NCBI RefSeq assembly: GCF_000149955.1
Contig: NC_031000.1
Location: forward strand, 406,761-470,760
Direction: 5' to 3'
Origin: Fusarium oxysporum f. sp. lycopersici 4287
Taxonomy: Eukaryota; Ascomycota; Sordariomycetes; Hypocreales; Nectriaceae
DNA: 64,000 nucleotides
Part shown: positions 30,840 to 42,512 of the stretch, in pieces
How positions within the stretch are numbered: the stretch's first letter is position 1
How the letters are laid out: each line of letters starts with the position of its first letter
The notes under the pieces: model-generated
The model's input: only the letters and a program-made list of their open reading frames with translations
What the model was told of the DNA's origin: nothing
Database searches by the model: none
Position numbers and translations under genes: made by a program

Positions 30840-32950
30840 CACCTTGTCCATTGAAAATGAAGCCACTCGAATTTTATATAGAGAATTGCTTAAATTTTAC
30901 TCTCTGCATGGTTTTTTGATCTCCCGACTGCTCCGTGTGCGCTGGCAGTGCTTTGTTACGACCTTAAAGTCCTCACGTTCGTCCTCTGACCTGACACCCA
31001 CCTCAATCACTTCCTCGACCTCCTCATCCACATCTACCTCTATTTCTGCCTCCTTTGAGTCACGAAGAGCTTCTCCAGTCGCTAGAGCCTCCGCTAGAGC
31101 CATGAATCGTCGGTTCGGGTTCGGTACCGCCTTTCTTTTCTTCCCTCGCCGCACCTGGGCCATCTGCTCCTCGAGGCCAGTAATCTGCGCATTCTGAACG
31201 GCCACTTTCATCTCTAAAGCTTACAATCCCTTTGCGATCTTACTGTACTTCCGCCTGGTCGGAAGGCTTCGGTGTTTGGCCATTTCTCTTACTTGCCGGC
31301 TCGTTTTCGGCATATCATCTGAGTGCAACTGAGGAGGGCTCGGCGTCTTGAACTCTTCTAGCAGTTTTTCTTTGTCCGGTTAAATTTCCGGATGTGTTAA
31401 AGCTTTATAACGATTTATTGGCCAATTTCCAGTAAACCTCCAGCCGGATAAGATAATCTCCTTCCTCATGCCCGCCTCTCTAGCTTTCGCATATGCCCGA
31501 ATAAAGTTGACTTTATCAACTGGCGCAGAATCGGTTAAACTAGCCAGATTTTGGAGTTCTTTCCGATACGCACCTTTAATGCCATTAAAAATTCCATTGT
31601 CTAACGGTTGTAAACCATGGAAACAATGTGCTCGTAGGTAGCAGCGTAGACGTTGTTCAGAAAGCACGTCGCCATCCACTCGTCCTGACTGCTCGTTAAC
31701 GACCCTATAGCGGGTGACTCCGCAGCGAAAACACCAAAATGCTCACCTGCGCATGGCTCCCGTGACCGTCAAGGATAATAAGTCCCGCATCCGATACATC
31801 ACGAAGCTCCGTTTGAGGTGGATAAACATCCTTCAACCACTCGTGAGCTATGTGGTTGTCGGTCCAGCCGTTAAGGGATGTGATGTAATGCCAGTCCGCT
31901 ATTAATTGTTGGAAAATCCGGGAATCCCCCTTCCCTTCAGGATTCAGACTGTTAGTCTGAAAGTCCTAGATTTAAAGTTCAAAGTCCTAGATGAAATCAT
32001 CCGGAGATATAAACCCGAGAAGAACTCTCACCTCAATAATGAACAATTAAGTTTCATAAAATATATTTTCACCCGGCACTACTGAGCAATATAAACAACA
32101 TTAATTCGAATTTGTTCAGAAACCACTGCTTCTACAACACTTTTCCTTTAAAGATAATTCCCTATTTTAAAGCACGGTTAGTTGCGGTAATAGCCTCAAT
32201 AAACGAAGTCTAGGTGCGCGACTGGACGCCTTTTAATAACGAAGTCTTCTTCGGGTTGGAACTCCCAATTATGAGGTTGTCTAAGCCTTATGGACAACTA
32301 ATTAGTTATGGTGTATAAAAACCCATAAGGAATTTATAGAGGACTTACCGAAACCCGCCATTATGCCGCCCTCATCCACGTTAACCCTATTCTCAGGCTT
32401 GATCCAGCCATACTCGTTCTCCCGGATATCGAAGTACCAATTGACCGCCTTCGGAGTAAACCCGTCAAATCTGGCGGCTTCCTGGTGTTTTCCAAGCTTA
32501 GTAGATAGTTTTGCATGACGATTGATGAACCTGGTAGTCCAGCTTTTACCCAATGGCTTGTTATCTCCCTGTTGATGGAGGAGAGCTTTGAGGTACCTTC
32601 AAAGTTGGCTATGTGTGAGAGCGTAGCCCGAGGATTCCTGCTGCAGAAGCCAATGAAGTAGGTGGTCCTCCTGGCTTGTAGAAACACATTGGTGAGGGTG
32701 GGTAGACTCTTTCCTGCTCTTCTGGCCAGAAAGTCTTTTCGAGAGGACGGGTTGAGGCACCCCGTACTTATCGGAGGCCTGGTAATTATTGTGATAGATA
32801 ATCTTCAGTAATATCGAATATAGCAGTAATAACGTTTTTTTCGGTATAAACATCGCGACACATTTTGGAGATATTTTACGCGCGTAAACTACGCCGAGAG
32901 TCTTTACAAGTGTCGAAGGATGAGAAAGCGAGAAATGCAAATTTTTCAAT
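30840..32950 (-). pseudogene. pogo-type (DDE_1) transposase pseudogene, family A
   Basis: Minus strand: an N-terminal HTH segment (ASDKYGVPQPVLSKRLSG, about 32.7-32.8 kb); WTTRFINRHAKLSTKLGKHQ and NVDEGGIMAGFG with the first catalytic D (32.35-32.54 kb); LIILDGHGSHAQ with the second D (about 31.76 kb); LQPLDNGIFNGIKGAYRKEL with the third D (about 31.57-31.63 kb), then GWRFTGNWPINRYKAL. A charged C-terminal region (EIEVDVDEEVEEVIEVG) lies at 30.93-31.21 kb. Frameshifts and stops separate every block. The terminal 650 or so bases recur in opposite orientation from 63.35 kb to the window end, so they belong to the element. Confidence 0.82.
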
Positions 32951-33148
32951 ATCCTGAAACCCTTATGATATACACGAAGTCAGAAGAAAAATGGCCTAGG
33001 ATAAGACACAACGTAAAAAGTAATTTACCATAGGTTTTTTTCTCTTGCGAATGGCTTTATTATGCCAAAATGCGGTGCAAATAACATGGTAGGGCTTGTA
33101 TAGAGCGGTGATCTTTTGTGCTATTTTTTAAGTGGTGTGATTCTTTAA

Positions 33149-33650
33149 GTGGTGGGGGATGGTATGGAAAAGACACAGATAGGCCTGCGCTTAGCTCACT
33201 GGGTGAAACCCAACCATTCTGTTCATTGGATGGCTGCTTTCAGTATGACCGGCTTTGAAGAGGAATGCGGGAAGCTTGCCAGGAAGCTTGGCATCCGATG
33301 CTCTGACCATGTCGATGTTAAAGAGGCAGTGCGACAGTATCTTAGTTTGAAAGATGCAGGAAATTGGTTTCTTATCTCGATAGCGCCGACCATATGGAGA
33401 TTTTCGACAAGTCGACGCCTGCAGGTGGGGGAATCCACGATTTTCTTCCTTGTAATGGTGACGGACGGATCTTATTTACCACATGCTCCAAGCAAGTCGC
33501 CCTTACTGCAGCAGGGACTGCGGTAGTAAGATTACCACAGTTGTGTCTAAAGAGGCAACAGATCTCCTGAAGGAGTCCTTGATCGATGATGACGAGCTAC
33601 ACGGTGACATCAGACAGCTGCTTGATTTTTCACCACCAAATTCATCAAAA
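33149..33650 (+). pseudogene. NLR (NB-ARC) gene fragment
   Basis: Joined across two frame changes, the plus strand reads VHWMAAFSMTGFEEECGKLA, RKLGIRC, VRQYLSLKDAGNWFLI, then DSADHMEIFD, DGRILFTTCSKQVALTAAG and KEATDLLKESLI. These are the middle and ARC part of fungal STAND NTPases (Walker B-like WLLI.DNADD and sensor-like RILFTTR motifs). The P-loop and the repeat domain are absent. The fragment ends at the piggyBac copy 2 start (DIRQLLDF). NLRs act in heterokaryon incompatibility and immunity-like responses. Confidence 0.65.
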
Positions 33651-33690
33651 TCCTCACACAAATGAATCCTATCCTGTCGTGATTGAAACG

Positions 33691-35075
33691 ATGAGCTCTT
33701 CAAAGATACAAGGTAGCATAGATGATCACAGCTTTGATACCCCCCTTTTGAGGGCAGCTAATGACCCCACCGGCGTGCCTAATTTTCCGCCCGAAGAGGA
33801 CCGCGGTGATGATTTTCAACCTTTCAATATAGAATATCGTGATTTCAAGAACAACCCTCTACCTAAGGAACCACTTGAATTATTCCAGCTTTTCGTACCT
33901 ATTTCCCTTATACAGTCATGGATCGAATACACCAACAGCTGGGTCGCTCACCTGCTTGAAAATGCCGTTATTGACAACTGGAATACCCCCCTTTCCGAAC
34001 ACTCACGCATCCTCAAATGGGAAGGCATCTCCACCTCAACGGCTTATGTATGGCTTGGAGTCGTTATTTACCTAGGGATTCATAGGGAAATAACAATAAA
34101 GGACCATTGGAAAGCACCCGGCCTAGGAGATCAGCGCCCTCTTTACTCAATCATCAAGTTCATGCCGTTACGGAAGTTCGAGCTGATCAACAGGTATTTC
34201 TGTACTTTTGACTACACCAAAGTCGATGTGAGGGATGAGGGTGATCTTCCAAAGACTTTCCAAGAGGCTGAAGAGTGGTCTAATCTCATACAGAAGGTGT
34301 CAAACGAGCTCTATTTTCCAGGGACTAATCTGACTGTAGATGAGTGTATGGTGCCGTTTACAGGCAGATCGAAAGATACAACGCTTGTCAAGAATAAGTC
34401 CACGCCGGTGGGCTTCAAAGTCTGGGTTATCGCCCAACAGGGCTTCTTTCTGCGGTGGCTTTGGCACGTGAAGTCATCGCCATATACCGCTGTTATAGTC
34501 AACCTACCTACGCCGATGCCGCTCAGTATAAGGATGAAATGAATCACGTTGGCCGCGGTGATCAGATAAGGTCCTATACAACGTACGAGCACCGATTCCG
34601 GCGCGGTCCTTGGCAAGCGCTGCTTTGGAATTTCCTCCTTGAAGTCGCACTTGCGAATAGCTTCATTTTACAGAAGAAGACCCGGCACCCTCGTTGGAAG
34701 CCCTACAGCACGCTGCAAGCTTGGAAGGAGTGCATTTGCAACGCCATTTTCAACACATATGCTGCTGAATGCGGCACAACGAAGAGAAGCCGGTCAGGGA
34801 AGGAAGAAGACATCGAGGATATAGAAGCACGGCAAAATCACCTACGAAGAGATATCAATCATGTCTATAGAGGCAGAAGAAGCCCTTCCTCTTGCCTAGC
34901 TTGCAAAGGCTTACGGCAAGGGCAGCCTCGACCTTTTAAAAAAAGGAAGGGAAAAGGAGGCTATCTGGAGCCGATATCAGGAAACCAGGGGTGCCGGAAG
35001 ACTAGATACGGCTGTAAAGTGTGTGATGTAGCGATTTTAACAATGCTAACTATTGGTACTCATATCACACACTAA
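33691..35075 (+). pseudogene. piggyBac-like transposase, internally deleted copy 2
   Basis: ATG at 33691 opens MSSSKIQGSIDDHSFDTPLL and runs through LTVDECMVPFTGRS (first D) and TPVGFKVWVIAQQGFFLRWL. At about 34517-34525 the sequence jumps to the region that lies some 545 bases further on in copy 1 (AAQYKDEMNH). The second catalytic D and the intron are therefore missing, and the frame changes at the join. The third D region reads HVGRGDQ, D to G. The C-terminal frame continues to the Cys-rich end with CLACKG and YGCKVCDVAI. The joint carries a short GCT microhomology. Sequence is otherwise much better kept than copy 1. Confidence 0.85.
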
Positions 35076-35122
35076 TTTAGGTGTAGGTGGAGGTACCAGT
35101 CGTCACCGTCATTTTGACTTGG

Positions 35123-35137
35123 CCCCCCCCCCCCCCC
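35123..35137 (+). repeat. Poly-C tract
   Basis: Fifteen consecutive C residues just downstream of piggyBac copy 2. Homopolymers of this length are prone to length errors in sequencing and in replication. Confidence 0.9.
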
Positions 35138-35179
35138 TGTCGTGACCTTTTGGTAGTCTTGTGCTGCTCAAAGAGATAG

Positions 35180-35765
35180 CTTACCTCCGTAAATTAACGG
35201 AAGTAGGGCTAACTTTGTAGGTTCGGCGGGTTGACAAAGTTTAAATGCTATTCGCCTACCGATTCTGATAGGGCACAGCTACCAGATCTGCCGCATGTGA
35301 TCGTGAGGGGCATTACGCTCAGACCGGTACATACTAGAGTTCCTCAGGTTGCTGTGCAGTCGGGGCAGAGGCAGTGCCGCGTTCAAATCCCAACCAACGT
35401 GCACGGATAAAAAGGATGTAATTTTATGAAGATAATCGAGACAAGGGGGGGTCAGCGCACGGACGAAAAGCGTAATTTACTAAATTACAAGTAGTCCTTA
35501 GTACAATAGTAGGGAGTCGGTTCCTTGATATTGTACTGGGGTAGCCACACACGATGAGGTTTAGACACTTTGTGGCGCACGTCTGATCACCGTGCCGTCG
35601 CCTATGATCCTCCCATGCTTGATTTGGTGGCGTCGAATAGCGGACGCAGCTGGAAGTTCGTTTGATAGCCACAATGCCCAAGTTCACGTCAGACTGCTGC
35701 GGCTGAAATCTGCCTTGCTTTTTTCACAAGGTCCAAAATCAGGCTGGCAGCAACAGGTGCGATGC
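35180..35765. other. No recognisable gene
   Basis: Apart from the tail shared with piggyBac copy 1 (to about 35.18 kb), no coding or structural feature could be supported. Confidence 0.35.
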
Positions 35766-35769
35766 GATT

Positions 35770-36085
35770 CTCCCCCTCGAGGTCTAGATCACCGGTACTG
35801 TAAATTAGCCGAGGCGCCTGCCAGCCACAACTCGTCAACCTTGACAGAGTGCCATATGGGAGGCTTTAGCGAGCGCACCTGGCAATGCCGTGCTTGCCCG
35901 GGTGCTCCGATGCACGTTTGGGACTTAAAGCGAAACCACACTTGGTACATATGATGGCTGCCTCCGGAAGGTTGTAATAAAAGACCGAGCCTCTCGAGCT
36001 TCTGCAGCTTTGCTGGGGGTAGAGTGGGTTGGCTATGTTGTTCTTGGTCATTCCCGCTCTCGTCGGTAGAGAAGCGAGCCATCAT
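35770..36085 (-). pseudogene. OrsD/DUF3505-type C2H2 fragment
   Basis: Minus strand, partly in one frame: VFYYNLPEAAIICTKCGFAL, SEHPGKHGIARCAR. This resembles the repeated C2H2-like motif of the OrsD (DUF3505) family of ascomycetes, pattern YN.E..ILIC..C.YAL....HL...H.I. Only one motif is present, and the flanking reading is frameshifted. Members of the family are common in TE-rich fungal regions; function is unknown. Confidence 0.4.
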
Positions 36086-37058
36086 GATTAGATCTGTGTG
36101 ATAAATAGAATAATAAATACGTGGAAGTTAAGCAGATATTCTATATAGAGATGATAAACATATGAATCTAGTAGATGACGATGATTGTTGTTGTTTCGTT
36201 CTGGAGTAACTAAGTGTCGCAGGGTAGGCATGAGCTTCACGGTCTCAGGAAATAACTGCATTAGTAACCTAGCTATATGCTTTAAGTAACTCTGCGGGAT
36301 GGAATACCCCGCACAAGAACAAGTCAAGAACAATAATCAATCAACATATTTGCTGCTGCTCATCACATTCACTTTAACCCTTTAGGCACGCTCAATGCGT
36401 CACTAAGTCATTGAACTTAACAGGGGTCAGAAGACGGAAACGCGACGCGTTTCGCGTTTCAGGTTTTTTGATTTCATTAGCGCTGTACGACAAACACAGT
36501 GCGTTTCCATAGGGGGAAACACGGAGCGAAGATGCTAGACGGTGATTGGTCAGAACCAGGAACCGCAGTGCGTTTCTGGTGGTAATTCTTGAGCAGGGTA
36601 AAAAGCTAACCAATAGACCAAAAGTCAACAGTTCAGTCACTAATTGACTGGACTGCCCTCCAAATATAAGGAGCCTAGGCTGTCTCCAGCAGCTACAGTA
36701 GGTCTTCCGGGCTCGCAAGCCACTATATCATTATAAAAGCGCAAGAAGCATCCTAGCCTTCGTATCTATATTTAATATTATTAGTAGTGAAGGAATTAAT
36801 TAATTAGATAAAAAAATTAAATCTAAGAAGGAAAAGTACGTCACATACTTGGATGCATCGCATGCTTATTATATATGTTAGTAATATAGTTAATGTAAAT
36901 GATAAGCAAGCAGCATAGACAAGCAAGTGGCACACTCTACTTTTTACCTTAAAAGCAGTTTTTTAAATAATTCTTAAAAATTCAAAAGTCTGAAAACCAG
37001 AAATAACCTAATTTATTTAACTATAATATATTTTTGATATATTTTTCTAGAATTTCTT
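36086..37058. other. Non-coding, AT-rich toward the retrotransposon; GCGTTTC motif cluster
   Basis: At 36437-36460 there is a palindrome GAAACGCG-ACGCGTTTC followed by another CGCGTTTC, and AGTGCGTTTC occurs twice more by 36.58 kb. From about 36.72 kb the sequence is strongly AT-rich up to the insertion site of the Gypsy element, as is the DNA on its other side (from 42.75 kb), which suggests insertion into old, mutated repeat DNA. Confidence 0.45.
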
Positions 37059-37063
37059 ACTAT

Positions 37064-37301
37064 TGTCACAGCTCGACCAGACTGGCCTACCCTAGACCAC
37101 TAACAAGGTAGATCCGGATCACGTGGCGATACGTTATCGCAGAGACTTTGTTTACCGACCAGATAGTTCCTGAACGTAGCTCCTCGAGCTACGTCTTGTT
37201 AATAGAGCCTGACCTGCCTGCAGTGCCTATCCGTAGCAATAGACCGTATTCTGCCTGAAGCGTTCCCCGTTCACCTGCCCTACCGAGCCCAGCCCGTGAC
37301 A
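37064..37301 (+). repeat. 5' LTR
   Basis: 238 bp, TG..CA type. Holds an inverted repeat ACGTAGCTC-CTC-GAGCTACGT at 37174-37194. By eye it is identical to the 3' LTR. Confidence 0.95.
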
Positions 37302-37315
37302 CTACGTAGCTCCCA
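37302..37315 (+). promoter_or_regulatory. Putative primer-binding site, possibly self-priming
   Basis: No TGG, the start of a tRNA-complementary site, follows the LTR. Instead ACGTAGCTC (37304-37312) is the exact complement of GAGCTACGT at 37186-37194 in the LTR. A fold-back primer as in Tf1-type elements is possible; the transcription start is unknown. Confidence 0.4.
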
Positions 37316-37335
37316 CCAATTGGACGCCGAACGCA

Positions 37336-38727
37336 ATGCCTGCCCACCCGACTCCCCCCGCTATCCCAGGAAGCCGCGCCGAATATGAGGCATGCTATGC
37401 AGAGGACCCCGATAAGTGGTACCAATACCTAAGCGACGCCTACGCCTGGATGAAAGAACAGGAATCCAACCAGGTCGCAGCCGATAGGAAGCTCGTAGAG
37501 CTCCAAGTCCAGGTCGAGACCCAGCAAGAGGAAATCCTGAACCTCCAGAACACCCTACAGGCGGTACAGATCGAGAAGTCCGCCGCCATGATGCAGAGGT
37601 CATGGGTAGAGGACCGGCTTGATAAGAAAGAAAAGGAACTAGAGGCGGCCCGGGATGAAGCCCGCCAAGCTATAGCCTCTAGACTACCTACTGTATCAGC
37701 CCTAACGCCCTCCGCTACGCCTGATCCCCTTGCTAAGACGCAAGCAGCTGAGATTGTGGGAGCGGCTCCGCCTCCTACTACCCGATCTACCGCCTCCGCC
37801 TACCTTTCAGAACGACTACCCGACCCTGAGAAGTTTGAAGCTACCCGCGCAGACTTACGCCGCTTCCGTGATGCCATTACAGAGAAACTAACCGTTAATG
37901 AAGACCGATACCCGACTGCAGTGAGCCGTATGGCTTATGTGAATAGCCGACTGAACAAGGAATCCTACAAGCTCATACAACCTTACATCTTTAAGGGAGC
38001 TTGCCGCCTTCCAGACTATCAGGATATCTTGGATATCCTACAGGGCGCCTATGGGGACCCGAACGAAGCCAGAACAGCACGACGGAAGCTAGATGTTATC
38101 AAACAGAGAGATAGAGACTTCTCTACCTTCTATGCCGAGTTTCAGAGCCTGAGCCTTGATAGCGGCCTTGAGGGAGATGCCCTGGCCCCTTTCCTCGAGA
38201 AGGCCGTATCGAAAGAGCTATCCGAGATGCTCCTGAATAACCCCCCTGCCGATTACAGCTATAATACATTAGTATCGCACTTCAAGGAACTGGATATACG
38301 CCTGCAAGAATACCGTGAGAAGAGCCGACCCTATATCCCTAAGAGGTCGAACCCTATACCTCGTGTAGGTCCTACACGCACACGGGCCGAGAGACAAGAG
38401 AGGAAGTCCCCCTCGCCCCGTAGGGGTCGAAGCCCCCCTGAGAATCCCCAGCTTGCCGGAGACCCCATGGACTTAAGCAATCAACGCCGCTATATCCGCC
38501 CGAACTACCGCAGAGAGAATAACCAGTGCTTCCGTTGCGGGTCGTCATCTCACTACCTCCGCGACTGCCCTGAACCCGACACCCGGCCTGCTAAATTCCG
38601 ACACGCAGCTATTCCCCAGAGCCCTTACCGCTATAGCCGTCACTCCTCTCCAAGATCCCCGGCTCTAGACCGATCCGACTCCCGCAACTCACGAAGGCAC
38701 CAGGAAAACGGGGCGAGCCTGTCCTAA
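37336..38727 (+). CDS. Gag polyprotein of the Gypsy element
   Basis: 463 residues from ATG 37336. The N-terminal part (about 45-115) is heptad-rich and likely coiled coil; residues about 155-335 are the retrotransposon gag/capsid region ([30 protein letters not shown]); an Arg/Pro/Ser-rich linker follows; then one CCHC zinc knuckle, [14 protein letters not shown] (about 396-409). Gag packages the element RNA in virus-like particles. The pol frame is open through the last 80 or more bases of gag in the -1 frame and across the gag stop, so Pol is plausibly made by -1 frameshifting rather than from its own ATG. Confidence 0.92.
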   Translation: MPAHPTPPAIPGSRAEYEACYAEDPDKWYQYLSDAYAWMKEQESNQVAADRKLVELQVQVETQQEEILNLQNTLQAVQIEKSAAMMQRSWVEDRLDKKEKELEAARDEARQAIASRLPTVSALTPSATPDPLAKTQAAEIVGAAPPPTTRSTASAYLSERLPDPEKFEATRADLRRFRDAITEKLTVNEDRYPTAVSRMAYVNSRLNKESYKLIQPYIFKGACRLPDYQDILDILQGAYGDPNEARTARRKLDVIKQRDRDFSTFYAEFQSLSLDSGLEGDALAPFLEKAVSKELSEMLLNNPPADYSYNTLVSHFKELDIRLQEYREKSRPYIPKRSNPIPRVGPTRTRAERQERKSPSPRRGRSPPENPQLAGDPMDLSNQRRYIRPNYRRENNQCFRCGSSSHYLRDCPEPDTRPAKFRHAAIPQSPYRYSRHSSPRSPALDRSDSRNSRRHQENGASLS

Positions 38728-38837
38728 GTCGGCGGCAGGCTCCCGCCTCACTACCACCCGCACTGAAGATCAGACTATCTGCCGCCTCGGTCCATGGGAT
38801 TCCAGTTGAAGAGGAAGGGAACCAACGTTCTAACTTA

Positions 38838-41800
38838 ATGATTTTACCTGCTAACCTAATATCAACTGGAAAGGAACCAATACCTTCTTACGCTATGACA
38901 GATAGCGGAGCAGAAGGGAAAGGATTCATTGATGAAAGCTGGGCTAAGTCCCAGAACCTGCAATTCCGCCCCCTGAAGAGGCCTTTCGAAATAGAAGTAT
39001 TCGATGGCCGCCCTGCCGAGAGTGGACAGATCACCCACTACGTCCGTGCCGGACTCCGTATCGCCGACCACTACCAGAAGAATATGTTATTCTACGTCAC
39101 CCGGCTAGCCAGCTATCCTATAGTCTTAGGAATGCCCTGGTTAAAGCAACACGATCCACAGGTAGGCTTCGCAGCCCACACCTTTACCTTTAATAGTCTA
39201 TACTGTCAGAAGTTCTGTAATACACCAGCCAAGCCCACAAAAATCAAAGCCCTACAGACCGTCCCAAAGAAATTCCTCCGCCAGCTAGAACAGAACATTC
39301 CCCAAAGCCTGAGGAGGAAGGATATCCTTCCTATATCCCTACAAGCTGTCAGACTATATAGCCGGAGAACCCGCTGTCGCTTCTTCGCTGTCACCCTGGA
39401 ACAGATAGACAGAGCATTACAGAATAAGAGTGAGGATCTGAGACTGCCCGAGGAACTACGAGAGTTCCAGGACGTATTTTCGCCTAAAGAAGCAGAGAAG
39501 CTACCTCCGCACCGAGCCGGAGATCACCACATTGAACTGATACCCGGAGGGAAGCTGCCCTTCGGCCCGCTATATGGAATGTCCCGAGAAGAGTTGACAG
39601 CTCTACGAGAGTGGCTCGATGAGAACCTGCGCAAAGGATTCATCCGACCTAGCTCTTCACCCGTCGCCTCCCCAGTGCTGTTTGTCAAGAAGCCAGGCGG
39701 CGGGCTACGATTCTGCGTGGACTACAGGGCCCTGAATAATATCACCGTAAAGGACCGCTACCCGTTACCCCTGATCAAGGAATCCCTGAACAACCTGTCC
39801 GGCATGAAGTACTTCTCCCGCATAGATATTGTATCCGCTTTTAACAACCTCCGGATCGAGAAGGGCCAAGAATACCTCACGGCCTTCCGGACCCGTTTCG
39901 GATTATATGAGTCCCTGGTCATGCCCTTCGGCCTGACAGGAGCCCCTGCAACGTTTCAACGTTATATTAACGACGCTCTGCGAGAGCACCTGGATATATT
40001 CTGTACAGCTTACTTAGACGACATCCTGATTTACAGCCGGACCCGGGAGGAGCACATAGAGCACCTCAAGTTGGTGCTCCAGAGGCTGAGATCCGCTGGG
40101 CTCTTCGCAAACCCATCGAAGTGCGAATTCCTAGTGAAAGGGACGAAATTCCTGGGCCTGATCGTGGGCCAGGAAGGCATCAGAATGGACCCCGCGAAGG
40201 TTGAGACTGTTAAGAACTGGAAAACACCGACCTGCCTGACAGATGTACAAGCCTTCATTGGCTTCGGGAACTTCTATAGGAGGTTCATCCGTGACTTCTC
40301 AAAGCTCACAGCACCCCTGAATAGACTGACAAAAAAGGATGTACCCTTTATATGGGACGATACTTGCGAGAAGGCCTTTGTAAGGTTAAAGGAAGCCTTT
40401 ATAACGGCACCAATTCTACGCCCGTTTGACTGGACCAAGGACGTGATCCTTGAGACCGATGCCTCTGATTATGTCTCAGCAGGCGTACTCTCACAGTATG
40501 ATAACGAAGGAAGGTTACACCCGGTGGCGTTCTTCTCAAAGAAGCACACTGCTACAGAGTGTAACTACGAGATCTACGACAAGGAACTGATGGCTATTAT
40601 CCGCTGTTTTGAAGAATGGAGACCTGAACTGGAGGGAGCACCCTCACCTATCAGAGTTATTACAGACCACAAGAACCTCGAGTACTTCACGACCACGAAG
40701 TTGCTGAATAGGAGGCAGGCTAGGTGGTCTGAATTCTTGTCCCGCTTTAATTTCCAGATCACCTATAGACCAGGGAAGCAAGGAGTTAAGCCCGATGCCC
40801 TGACCAGGAGGTCAGAGGACCTCCCTAAAGAGGGGGATGAGCGCCTGGCGCACCAGAGCCAAGTAGTCCTGAAGAAGGAGAATTGGCAACTTCCACCGTT
40901 AAAGGTCCAGAGAGCCCGCATCCGACAACCGCACCGACAAGGTTCAATACCAATAGAGGAACCCATCCTTTCCTTAGAGCTACCAGAAGACATTAGCCGC
41001 CTGTTAGACCAAGCCTATAAGACCGATGAAGATCTACAGTCGATACTGCAAGCCCTAGAAGAAGGAGCCCCACGCCACCCGAAGATCACACTTGCCGAAT
41101 GCAAAGTAATACAAGACCGACTGCTATACCGAGACCGCGTTTATATTCCGAATTACGACCCTCTGAAGACCGCACTCCTGAAGGCTAGCCACGAACACCC
41201 TATAGCTGGTCACCCAGGCCGCGCCCGTACTTATGATCTACTCTCCCGCGATTACTACTGGCCTGGAATGCTGTCATATGTTGAACGATGGGTTAAGAAC
41301 TGTCATACCTGCCGAAGAGCCAATCCTGCCCGAGAGGCAAGGCAAGGAGTCCTAAAGCCCCTACCGGTACCTGAACGAGCCTGGCAACACATATCAATGG
41401 ATTTTATCACCTACCTGCCGCCCAGCGAAGGACACGACGCCATATTGATTATAGCCTGCCGCCTCACGAAGATGAGACATATTATCGCCTGTAAAGGGAC
41501 CTGTGATGCAGAAGACACCGCCCGTTATTACCTGAAAGAGGTGTGGAAGCTACATGGCCTCCCACATACAATTATATCAGACCGGGGACCCCAATTTGTG
41601 GCTGAGTTCTGGAAGAAGCTTACCCAGCAGCTATCAATCAACTCGCTGCTATCAACCGCCTATCACCCCGAGACCGATGGACAGACAGAACGCTTAAATG
41701 CGATATTGGAACAGTACCTGAGAGCCTATGTATCTTACTTACAAGATGACTGGAGCCGATGGCTCCCTCTGGCCGAGTTCGCTGCGAACTCCCTGAAGTC

Positions 41801-42473
41801 TGAGACGACCGGTATGTCCCCGTTCTTCGCGAATTACGGATTCAACCCGCGGATGGGCTTCGAGCCTACAATTACAGTCAAAGGAACACCTGCCACAAGA
41901 GACGCTGAGAAGTTCGCGCAAAAAATGAATGAGATACTGGAATACCTACGCTCCGAGAGTATAGCCGCGCAAGCCCGCTACGAAACCCAAGCGAACCGTC
42001 ACCGACGACCTGCCAGACAATATCGTGAAGGAGATCACGTTTGGTTAGACGCCCGAAACATCAAGACATTGAGACCGCAGAAGAAGCTAGACTGGAAGAA
42101 CATCGGCCCGCTTAAGATCACGAAGGTTATCTCCCCGTACGCCTACCGACTGGAACTGCCTGCCAGTATGAAGATACACCCGGTATTTCACACAAACCTG
42201 CTTAAGCCCGCCGCTACCGACCCGCTGCCGGGCCAGAATCCAGACCCGCCGCCGCCTGTCGAAGCTGAAGGAGTAGAGGAGTGGGAAGTCGAAGATATCG
42301 TAGATTCCCGCTGGGACAGACGCGGCCGCGGAGGCCGTCCTAGACTGAAGTATACCGTGAAATGGGCTGGATACGCAGACCCAACAGAAGTCCCCGCAGA
42401 CTATGTGGAGAACGCCGCCGAGGTTGTGGCTAACTTCCACAGGAGATATCCCGATAAACCTGGACCACAGTGA
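38838..42473 (+). CDS. Pol polyprotein: protease, RT, RNase H, integrase, chromodomain
   Basis: 1211 residues from the first ATG of the frame; the frame itself is open further upstream into gag. Order: aspartic protease (TDSGAE, residues 21-26); reverse transcriptase with YLDDILIYS at 392-400; RNase H ([34 protein letters not shown]); integrase zinc-binding domain ([15 protein letters not shown]); integrase core D,D,E ([28 protein letters not shown]); C-terminal chromodomain at about 1147-1211 ([22 protein letters not shown]). No stop or lost catalytic residue was seen. In the chromodomain the usual WEP aromatic position reads EVP, so one methyl-lysine cage residue is absent. Confidence 0.95.
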   Translation: MILPANLISTGKEPIPSYAMTDSGAEGKGFIDESWAKSQNLQFRPLKRPFEIEVFDGRPAESGQITHYVRAGLRIADHYQKNMLFYVTRLASYPIVLGMPWLKQHDPQVGFAAHTFTFNSLYCQKFCNTPAKPTKIKALQTVPKKFLRQLEQNIPQSLRRKDILPISLQAVRLYSRRTRCRFFAVTLEQIDRALQNKSEDLRLPEELREFQDVFSPKEAEKLPPHRAGDHHIELIPGGKLPFGPLYGMSREELTALREWLDENLRKGFIRPSSSPVASPVLFVKKPGGGLRFCVDYRALNNITVKDRYPLPLIKESLNNLSGMKYFSRIDIVSAFNNLRIEKGQEYLTAFRTRFGLYESLVMPFGLTGAPATFQRYINDALREHLDIFCTAYLDDILIYSRTREEHIEHLKLVLQRLRSAGLFANPSKCEFLVKGTKFLGLIVGQEGIRMDPAKVETVKNWKTPTCLTDVQAFIGFGNFYRRFIRDFSKLTAPLNRLTKKDVPFIWDDTCEKAFVRLKEAFITAPILRPFDWTKDVILETDASDYVSAGVLSQYDNEGRLHPVAFFSKKHTATECNYEIYDKELMAIIRCFEEWRPELEGAPSPIRVITDHKNLEYFTTTKLLNRRQARWSEFLSRFNFQITYRPGKQGVKPDALTRRSEDLPKEGDERLAHQSQVVLKKENWQLPPLKVQRARIRQPHRQGSIPIEEPILSLELPEDISRLLDQAYKTDEDLQSILQALEEGAPRHPKITLAECKVIQDRLLYRDRVYIPNYDPLKTALLKASHEHPIAGHPGRARTYDLLSRDYYWPGMLSYVERWVKNCHTCRRANPAREARQGVLKPLPVPERAWQHISMDFITYLPPSEGHDAILIIACRLTKMRHIIACKGTCDAEDTARYYLKEVWKLHGLPHTIISDRGPQFVAEFWKKLTQQLSINSLLSTAYHPETDGQTERLNAILEQYLRAYVSYLQDDWSRWLPLAEFAANSLKSETTGMSPFFANYGFNPRMGFEPTITVKGTPATRDAEKFAQKMNEILEYLRSESIAAQARYETQANRHRRPARQYREGDHVWLDARNIKTLRPQKKLDWKNIGPLKITKVISPYAYRLELPASMKIHPVFHTNLLKPAATDPLPGQNPDPPPPVEAEGVEEWEVEDIVDSRWDRRGRGGRPRLKYTVKWAGYADPTEVPADYVENAAEVVANFHRRYPDKPGPQ

Positions 42474-42497
42474 CCTATCTCGACAGAGCTCGATGCT

Positions 42498-42509
42498 AAG
42501 AGAGGGGGG
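42498..42509 (+). other. Polypurine tract
   Basis: AAGAGAGGGGGG ends three bases before the 3' LTR, the position of the plus-strand primer in LTR elements. Confidence 0.8.
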
Positions 42510-42512
42510 TAC

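Noticed and set aside
35330..35410. tRNA-like GTTCAAATCC
   Set aside because: The bases on either side of the would-be T loop are not complementary, and no cloverleaf can be drawn.
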